Below are positions 58,575-64,000 of a stretch of DNA of 64,000 bases, piece after piece. Every line of letters begins with the position of its first letter. Positions within the stretch are counted from its first letter, which is position 1. The translations under genes and the position numbers were made by a program. The notes below the pieces were generated by a model, which worked only from the letters and a program-made list of their open reading frames with translations, did not search any database and was not told the DNA's origin. The DNA comes from Eubacteriales bacterium mix99 (GTDB lineage Bacteria > Bacillota > Clostridia > Caldicoprobacterales > DTU083): the NCBI GenBank assembly GCA_038396605.1, contig CP121690.1:2388500-2452499 (forward strand), given 5' to 3'.

Positions 58575-60110
58575 ATGCTGGCCAAGGTAAAAAGTTCCGG
58601 ACTGTTTGGCATCAATGGGTACATTGTGGATATTGAAGTGGATATTGCCAATGGACTGCCTGGATTTGAGATTGTCGGTCTGGCGGATACCGCAGTGAAG
58701 GAATCCAGGGAACGGGTTCGTTCTGCCATCAAGAACAGTGGCTTTGATTTTCCGGTAAAACGCATTACGGTCAATATGGCTCCCAGTGATACGAAAAAAG
58801 AAGGCTCTGCTTATGATCTGGCCATTGCAGTCGGTATTCTGAAGGCAACCGGTCAGATTACGGAGAGTCCGGATTTCCGCCCGGTTTATTTGGGGGAATT
58901 GTCCCTGGATGGATCCATTCGGCCGGTAAACGGCGTTTTGCCTATGCTGCTGTCGGTATCCGATACGGAGCATAAAACGGTTCTTTCCACGGCAAATGCT
59001 CCGGAAGCAATCCATGTCAAAGCGATGAGCGTATATCCCTTTGATCATCTCAGGGATCTGGTGTCTGCGTTGAATCAAGAAGGAACCCTTCGTCCCTGGC
59101 AACCCGACAGGGAAGCCCTGCCGGAACATCCGGTTCCTGCCCTGGAGGATTATTCTGATGTAAAAGGTCAGGAAGGAGCCAAAAGGGCTTTAAAGATCGC
59201 CGCAGCCGGTGGTCACAATATTCTGATGATCGGAAGCCCCGGAACCGGAAAAACCATGCTGGCCAAGAGACTGCCTTCCATTCTGCCGGATCTGACTTAT
59301 CCCGAAGCCCTTGAGATCACCAGGATTTACAGCGCTGCTGCCTTATTGGATCCTTCGAAGGGATTGATCCGAACCAGACCTTTTCGGGCCCCTCATCATA
59401 CGGTTTCTCGAATTGCCCTCGTCGGTGGAGGAAGAGTGCCCAAGCCAGGGGAAATCAGCCTGGCGCATCATGGAGTTCTTTTCCTGGATGAACTTCCGGA
59501 ATATAAAAGGGAGGCGCTGGAAGTTCTCCGGCAGCCTTTGGAAGATGGTTATATTACCGTGTCCCGGGCACAGGGGAGTGTTTCTTTCCCCTCCAAATTC
59601 ATGCTGGTTGGGAGCATGAATCCATGTCCCTGTGGCTATTTTCGTTCAATTGACCCGTCTCATGAGTGCAATTGCACTCCCCACCAAATTTCACGATATC
59701 TGGATAGGATTTCCGGCCCTCTTCTGGATCGTTTTGACATGCATATTGAAGTGGATCCCGTCAGTTTTGAAAAACTGACCGGCAAGCGGGAAGGAGAAAA
59801 TTCCCGGGAAATGAAGGGGTGCGTTGACAAAGCCCGGGCAATTCAGCTTCAGAGATATCACAAAAAGGGTATTTTCAGCAATGCCCAGTTAAGTTCCAGG
59901 CAAATCGATACCTATTGTAAACTGACCGACAGTCAAAAACTTATGATCAAGGATGCCTTCCGCGTTTTGTCCCTGAGTGCAAGGGCCTATGACCGTATTT
60001 TGCGTGTGGCACGGACCATAGCGGATCTGGGGGGGGAAGAAAACATACAGGACGCCCATCTGGCAGAGGCGATTCAATATCGCAGCCTGGACCGGCAATA
60101 CTGGGGATGA
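58575..60110 (+). CDS. comM: YifB/ComM-family Mg-chelatase-like AAA ATPase
   Basis: A 511-residue protein. The N-terminal ChlI/Lon-like domain (about 1-165; KVKSSGLFGINGYIVDIEVDI, then GLADTAVKESRERVRSAI) is followed by an AAA+ domain with Walker A GSPGTGKTMLAKRLP (near 217), Walker B LFLDELPEY, sensor SMNPCPCG and a C-terminal helical lid. In naturally transformable bacteria ComM is a helicase aiding branch migration during DNA uptake. ATG 58575 has AGAAGGGGGG upstream at slightly long spacing. Next gene is a prepilin. Confidence 0.93.
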   Translation: MLAKVKSSGLFGINGYIVDIEVDIANGLPGFEIVGLADTAVKESRERVRSAIKNSGFDFPVKRITVNMAPSDTKKEGSAYDLAIAVGILKATGQITESPDFRPVYLGELSLDGSIRPVNGVLPMLLSVSDTEHKTVLSTANAPEAIHVKAMSVYPFDHLRDLVSALNQEGTLRPWQPDREALPEHPVPALEDYSDVKGQEGAKRALKIAAAGGHNILMIGSPGTGKTMLAKRLPSILPDLTYPEALEITRIYSAAALLDPSKGLIRTRPFRAPHHTVSRIALVGGGRVPKPGEISLAHHGVLFLDELPEYKREALEVLRQPLEDGYITVSRAQGSVSFPSKFMLVGSMNPCPCGYFRSIDPSHECNCTPHQISRYLDRISGPLLDRFDMHIEVDPVSFEKLTGKREGENSREMKGCVDKARAIQLQRYHKKGIFSNAQLSSRQIDTYCKLTDSQKLMIKDAFRVLSLSARAYDRILRVARTIADLGGEENIQDAHLAEAIQYRSLDRQYWG

Positions 60111-60140
60111 TCTTTATTTTTTCACAAGGGAGGATTTCAG

Positions 60141-60566
60141 ATGGAAAAGCAGGGAAAGAAGATCCGAAACAGAAAGGGATTCACCCTGATTGAACTCATT
60201 GTTGTCATTGCGATTCTGGGAATTCTGACGGCAGTTGCCGTGCCGAAGCTGACAGGATATCAGAAAAAGGCAAAGGTATCAGCGGACAGGACGACATTTT
60301 CCACTTTGAACAATGCGATTGCCATAGTTGCAGCAGACGGAAGCATAACATCTGGTCAGGTTGTCATCGCGGTCGAAGAGAAGACCGGTGCGATAACGGT
60401 GGATCCATCCGGCAGTTTACAGGGCGGAGCGGACCTGATTGAACCAGGGGCGGCGTTCCAGCTGGACACCAATAAAGGGCGTCAGTTTACCTGGGAGATA
60501 TCGGAGGGTGAGATCACAAGTGCTCCTGCCATCGACAAAAACGGCGAAATAGCCAACGGAGAGTAA
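60141..60566 (+). CDS. Type IV prepilin-like protein
   Basis: A 141-residue pilin-like protein. Leader of 13 residues ending in KG, then FTLIELIVVIAILGILTAVAVPKLTGYQ: prepilin peptidase would cut at Gly13/Phe14 and methylate Phe; Glu18 (+5) is present. The hydrophobic helix (14-33) should insert in the membrane before assembly. The soluble part is a short beta-rich head with few charged residues and no cysteine pair. No secretion ATPase, platform protein or peptidase gene is in the window. ATG 60141 has AAGGGAGGATTTC upstream. It could serve a competence pseudopilus; that is inference from the adjacent comM. Confidence 0.85.
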   Translation: MEKQGKKIRNRKGFTLIELIVVIAILGILTAVAVPKLTGYQKKAKVSADRTTFSTLNNAIAIVAADGSITSGQVVIAVEEKTGAITVDPSGSLQGGADLIEPGAAFQLDTNKGRQFTWEISEGEITSAPAIDKNGEIANGE

Positions 60567-60746
60567 GCTTTCTGTCCGGAACAGCCGGCAACAGAATTGA
60601 TCAGGAAAGAAAGGCGGATTGTTGGGAATAGTATAGCTGTAAAGCAATCCATCACAGGAAGCCGGGAGAGATGACAAGGGCTGGTTTGATATGAAGAAAT
60701 AATCACGGCAGGAAGGCAAAACATCAGAATATAGGAAGGAAGCAGC

Positions 60747-60784
60747 AAAAAGAGCGAATCTTTTCCGGGGATCCGCTCTTTTTT
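60747..60784. terminator. Bidirectional terminator between pilin and small membrane gene
   Basis: AAAAAGAGCG (60747-60756) and CGCTCTTTTT (60774-60783) with a 17-base loop region that can extend the stem through a GATC pairing. A-tract on one side and T-tract on the other serve both converging genes. The gap 60567-60746 before it has no gene I can support. Confidence 0.85.
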
Positions 60785-60798
60785 GTGTTGCCTAACGC

Positions 60799-61017
60799 TT
60801 ATTCTGCAGTGGCGCAGCCACCGGGGCCTCCTATAAATGCTCCTCCAAAAAGAAAGACGAGTATCAGGAAGAAGAACAGCAATTCACTTCCATTATCGAA
60901 AAATTCGCAGTTGCAGAAAATAATTATCAAAAGCAGGAAGAAGAACAGCAGCGAATCATCTGCTCCGCCAAAGAAGCCACGACCATCCCTGCCTTCCGTA
61001 CCAAAGCCGTATCCCAT
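60799..61017 (-). CDS. Small glycine-rich, two-helix membrane protein
   Basis: A 72-residue protein. A glycine/phenylalanine-rich N-terminus (GYGFGTEGRDGRGFFGG) is followed by two very hydrophobic stretches, LLFFFLLLIIIF and LLFFFLILVFLF, which look like copies of each other, and ends GGAFIGGPGGCATAE. The DNA has a matching direct repeat (CAGGAAGAAGAACAGCA twice on the plus strand). The start ATG (61017) has AGGAGGTGA 8 bases upstream, a strong reason to believe it. Such small Gly-rich membrane proteins in spore formers are often spore-associated (YjcZ-like); that is a guess. No family assigned. Confidence 0.72.
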   Translation of the reverse strand: MGYGFGTEGRDGRGFFGGADDSLLFFFLLLIIIFCNCEFFDNGSELLFFFLILVFLFGGAFIGGPGGCATAE

Positions 61018-61122
61018 CGATTTCACCTCCTATGCTATCCTTGATTTATATTATTAATATCTTTGGCTGTTTGTGCATGTCAGAGAAATATGGTAATCCA
61101 GGCAGATATTAAAAATGTCTTG

Positions 61123-61151
61123 TTGAATTCCGCCCATACATATAGTATGAT
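61123..61151 (+). promoter_or_regulatory. Probable promoter for gcvT-gcvH-gcvPA
   Basis: TTGAAT (61123-61128), 17-bp spacer, TATGAT (61146-61151), 24 bp before the gcvT start. The leader is too short for a glycine riboswitch. Confidence 0.6.
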
Positions 61152-61174
61152 TAAAGCAAAAAGGGGGGATTTGA

Positions 61175-62305
61175 TTGGATCATCTTCACAAAACGGCTGT
61201 TTATCCTGCCTACGGAGGGGTTGGAGCAAAAATTGTTAATTTTGAAGGATGGGCACTTCCTCTTCAGTTTGAAGGGATCCTGGCGGAGCATCAGGCAGTC
61301 CGGAAAGCAGCCGGTGTATTTGATGTTTCCCATATGGGAGAAGTCGAAGTGGCAGGGAAAGATGCTTCTATTTATTTGAATATGCTTTTATCCAATGATA
61401 TTTCCAGGATTCGGGACGGTCAGACGCAGTATAGCATCCTGCTCAATGAAAACGGCGGAGCAGTGGATGATGTCATGGCCTATCGTTTCTCCGGACAGCA
61501 TTATATGATTGTCGTCAACGCTGCCAATCGGTTCAAGGATGTAAAATGGATGATGGATCATACGGAGGGATATCAGGTCACAGTAAGCGACCGGTCTGAT
61601 GATGTTGCCCAATTGGCCATCCAGGGTCCCAAATCGGTGGACCTGATGAGAGCCTTTATCGGAGAGGAAGCAGGCAAGATCCGCTTTTTCCGCTTTTCCG
61701 ATTCGATCCGTATCCAGGGAGTATCCTGTCTGGTCTCCCGGACAGGTTACACCGGAGAAGACGGCTTCGAAGTTTATTTGAGTCCGGATCATGCGATGAA
61801 GCTATGGGAGGATCTGCTGGAGGCCGGGAAGGAGTTCGGCCTGAAGCCAGCCGGCCTGGGGTGCAGGGATACGCTGCGGTTTGAAGCTTGCCTGCCGCTA
61901 TATGGCAGGGAACTGACAGAAGATATAACACCGTTGGAGGCAGATCTTGAACATTTTGTAAAAATGGAGAAAACGGACTTTATGGGGAAAAAGGCCCTTG
62001 CCGCGCAGAAGGAAAGGGGTCTTGAAAGAAAGATTGCCGGCTTTGAGATAAAGGGCCGGGGAATACCGAGAAGTGGTTATGAGATCCGGAAGAATGGGAA
62101 AAAAGCAGGTCGTGTGACCACCGGTTATTATTCGCCCACCCTGGAGAAAAATCTGGGGCTGGCATTGGTGGATGCCGGAATTGCCGCTCCGGGAAATACC
62201 ATCGAGGTTGCGATACGGGGAAAGTCGGTTCCCGGCATCACCGTGGAAACCCCTTTCTATAAAAAGAAATATCAGAAATATTTACCGGAACCATATTTTT
62301 CATAG
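61175..62305 (+). CDS. gcvT: Glycine cleavage system T protein (aminomethyltransferase)
   Basis: A 376-residue enzyme transferring the methylene group from lipoyl-H protein to tetrahydrofolate. Motifs: FEGWALPLQFEGILAEHQAVR, GVFDVSHMGEVEV (folate/catalytic Asp region), GGAVDDVMAYR, and SRTGYTGEDGFEVYL. C-terminal barrel ends KSVPGITVETPFYKKKY. Start TTG 61175 with AAGGGGGG about 6 bases upstream. First in the glycine cleavage operon. Confidence 0.96.
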   Translation: MDHLHKTAVYPAYGGVGAKIVNFEGWALPLQFEGILAEHQAVRKAAGVFDVSHMGEVEVAGKDASIYLNMLLSNDISRIRDGQTQYSILLNENGGAVDDVMAYRFSGQHYMIVVNAANRFKDVKWMMDHTEGYQVTVSDRSDDVAQLAIQGPKSVDLMRAFIGEEAGKIRFFRFSDSIRIQGVSCLVSRTGYTGEDGFEVYLSPDHAMKLWEDLLEAGKEFGLKPAGLGCRDTLRFEACLPLYGRELTEDITPLEADLEHFVKMEKTDFMGKKALAAQKERGLERKIAGFEIKGRGIPRSGYEIRKNGKKAGRVTTGYYSPTLEKNLGLALVDAGIAAPGNTIEVAIRGKSVPGITVETPFYKKKYQKYLPEPYFS

Positions 62306-62358
62306 GAAAGGTATTGAGGCAGACTTTCAGGCTATAAATAGAATTGGGGGGAATCAAA

Positions 62359-62745
62359 ATGAAAGTTTTGGATGGCTTGTATTACTCAAAGGATCATGAG
62401 TGGGTCAAGCCAGAAGGCAGCCATGCCCTGGTGGGCATCACCGATCATGCACAACTGGGGCTTGGAGATGTGGTTTATGTGGAATTACCGGAGGAAGGCG
62501 ATGAATTTCAGGCGGGGGATCCGATTGGCGTTGTGGAATCCGTAAAAGCGGCGTCCGATGTCTATACTCCGATTGCCGGCAAGGTCATCAGGGTCAATGG
62601 GAAGTTGATCGACCATCCGGAGCGTATCAATCAGGATCCATATGGCAGTTGGCTGATCGAACTGGAAACCACAGATGCAGATATGGAAGAGGGCTTGCTG
62701 TCCCCTGAAGAATATAAAATGTGGTGTCTTGAGGAGGATGAGTGA
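62359..62745 (+). CDS. gcvH: Glycine cleavage system H protein
   Basis: A 128-residue lipoyl carrier. Lipoylated Lys63 in [16 protein letters not shown]-terminal [12 protein letters not shown] and [20 protein letters not shown] fit the family. ATG 62359 has GGGGGGAATC upstream; the in-frame ATG at 62344 is less likely. Confidence 0.97.
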   Translation: MKVLDGLYYSKDHEWVKPEGSHALVGITDHAQLGLGDVVYVELPEEGDEFQAGDPIGVVESVKAASDVYTPIAGKVIRVNGKLIDHPERINQDPYGSWLIELETTDADMEEGLLSPEEYKMWCLEEDE

Positions 62746-64000
62746 TGTTTCCCTATCTTCCTGCCACGCCGGAGGACGAAACGAAAATCCTCGAAAAACT
62801 GGGACTGCATTCGGCAGAGGACGTATTCGAAGATATCCCGCCTTCCATCCGGTTACAGAAGGATCCGAATCTGGAGAGACCCAAATCGGAGCTGGAAGTG
62901 GAACGAATCCTGAAAGATCTGTGCAGCCGGAATCTGGATGCAGAAAGGGCTGTGATATTTCTGGGCGCCGGGTCGTATGACCACTATATCCCTTCCACAG
63001 TCCGGTACGTCACCGGGAGGTCCGAGTTCTCCACATCCTATACTCCGTATCAGCCGGAAGTCAGTCAGGGGACCCTGCAGGCCATATTTGAGTATCAATC
63101 CATGATTTGCGCCATTACCGGGATGGATGTATCCAATGCGTCTCTGTATGACGGCGCCAGCGCTGCAGCTGAGGCGGCACGGATGGCAACGAACCGTACC
63201 CGGAGAAGGCAGATCCTTGTCTCGGAGACCGTTCATCCGGAGACCAGAAAAGTACTGTCCACATTTCTGGGTTGCCATGGGATTGCATGTGAAGTTCTCC
63301 CAGTGAAAAGCGGAGTGACCGATATGGAGATGCTGGAGGAGAAAGTGAGCCGGGAGACGGCAGGAGTGATCCTTCAGAATCCCAATTTTTTTGGCTTTTT
63401 CGAGGATATCGGAAGTGCGGAAAAGATCATACACAATAAAAAAGGACTGTTGATTTTGTCCGTTGATCCCATTTCATTGGGATTGTTCAAAACACCCGGG
63501 GAGTGGGGCGCGGATATTGCCATTGGAGAAGGACAGAGCCTTGGGAATCCCATGTCCTTTGGCGGACCGTATCTCGGGTTTCTGGCCTGCACAAAATCCC
63601 TTATGAGAAAAATGCCCGGCAGGATCGTTGGTCAAACCCGGGACACAGAAGGGAAAAGAGGGTTTGTTTCCACCCTGCAGACCAGAGAACAGCATATCCG
63701 ACGGGAAAAAGCGACGTCCAACATTTGTTCCAATGAGTCCCTGAACGCGCTGGCTGCCAGTGTATATCTTGCCACCATGGGAAAGGAAGGTCTGAAGGAG
63801 GTTGCCAGGCAATGCTATGACAAAGCTCACTATGCCGCATCGATACTTACGGCTTCCGGCAAATACCGTCTGCTATACGATCATCCGTTTTTTATGGAGT
63901 TTCCTGTTGTCGGGGCCCCTTCGGATGAAAGGATTCACGAAGCACTGCTTCGGGAAGGAATCCTGGGCGGATATGCGTTCCAAAAGGATTACCCACAGCT
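62745..64000 (+). CDS. gcvPA: Glycine dehydrogenase (decarboxylating) subunit 1, partial
   Basis: The first 418 codons of the P-protein N-terminal subunit; the frame is still open at the window edge, and the family is about 440-450 residues, so little is missing. It begins [19 protein letters not shown], continues with [34 protein letters not shown], and shows [12 protein letters not shown], typical of the split, two-subunit form. The catalytic PLP lysine is in the other subunit (gcvPB), which should lie just beyond. ATG 62745 overlaps the gcvH stop by one base (TGATG). Confidence 0.95.
   Translation, partial: MFPYLPATPEDETKILEKLGLHSAEDVFEDIPPSIRLQKDPNLERPKSELEVERILKDLCSRNLDAERAVIFLGAGSYDHYIPSTVRYVTGRSEFSTSYTPYQPEVSQGTLQAIFEYQSMICAITGMDVSNASLYDGASAAAEAARMATNRTRRRQILVSETVHPETRKVLSTFLGCHGIACEVLPVKSGVTDMEMLEEKVSRETAGVILQNPNFFGFFEDIGSAEKIIHNKKGLLILSVDPISLGLFKTPGEWGADIAIGEGQSLGNPMSFGGPYLGFLACTKSLMRKMPGRIVGQTRDTEGKRGFVSTLQTREQHIRREKATSNICSNESLNALAASVYLATMGKEGLKEVARQCYDKAHYAASILTASGKYRLLYDHPFFMEFPVVGAPSDERIHEALLREGILGGYAFQKDYPQ

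Noticed and set aside
60785-61057. 90-codon plus-strand frame over the small membrane gene
   Set aside because: Lys/Ser/Pro-rich mirror of the hydrophobic minus-strand gene; starts inside the terminator T-tract and lacks a ribosome site.
61081-61174. Glycine riboswitch before gcvT
   Set aside because: The gap between the probable promoter and the start is only about 24 bp, and no glycine aptamer-like core is visible.

Overview
The window looks like the chromosomal core of a spore-forming, Gram-positive anaerobe of the class Clostridia. The grounds are gene order matching the Bacillus/Clostridium ylo, ylb and ylx-ylq housekeeping clusters; spore-linked genes (an alpha/beta small acid-soluble spore protein, YlbJ, a PdaB-type deacetylase); strong GGAGG-type ribosome binding sites; and many TTG and GTG starts. 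Species cannot be named from this alone. I see no insertion sequence, prophage, CRISPR array, tRNA or rRNA.

Layout. Positions 1-274 hold a foldable, unidentified non-coding stretch ending in an intrinsic terminator, then a promoter for queG. 275-5901 is queG followed by a type IIA topoisomerase pair (parE/parC-like). 6046-12701 carries a PdaB-like deacetylase, a tandem OB-fold SSB-like protein, a YerC/TrpR-type regulator, the helicase PcrA and the DNA ligase LigA. A 436-residue protein I cannot place is encoded on the minus strand at 12729-14039. 14214-27016 is the conserved yicC-remA-gmk-rpoZ-priA-def-fmt-rsmB-rlmN-prpC-prkC-rsgA-rpe string (without coaBC) plus a small membrane protein. 27055-31728 has rpmB (minus strand) and a gls24-fakA-recG block. 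31846-37297 has a spore protein gene, a hairpin-rich gap, rsmD-coaD, a coiled-coil protein, and ylbJ, ylbK and tmcAL on alternating strands. 37538-45292 has pta-ackA, yceD-rpmF and the FapR-controlled lipid genes plsX-fabH-fabD-fabG-acpP. 45457-60110 continues with fabF-rnc-smc-ftsY-ylxM-ffh-rpsP-khpA-rimM-trmD-rplS-lepB-rbgA-rnhB-comM. The end holds a lone prepilin, a small glycine-rich membrane protein on the minus strand, and the start of the glycine cleavage operon gcvT-gcvH-gcvPA, which runs off the window.

How it works together. Most genes serve replication and repair (topoisomerase, PcrA, LigA, PriA, RecG, SSB, Smc, RNase HII), translation and its modification (S16, L19, L28, L32, Def, Fmt, RsmB, RlmN, RsmD, RimM, TrmD, RsgA, RbgA, TmcAL), protein targeting (FtsY, Ffh, LepB) and fatty-acid and phospholipid synthesis. 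The PrpC/PrkC phosphatase-kinase pair is the main signalling unit. The best regulatory signal is a promoter in front of fapR overlapped by two tandem FapR-like boxes.

I did not find a clearly new multi-gene system. The items most worth a second look are the orphan minus-strand gene at 12729-14039, the structured RNA-like stretch at 1-190, the hairpin cluster at 32084-32232, the palindrome ahead of ylbK, the repeated FapR boxes, and the small internally duplicated membrane protein at 60799-61017.
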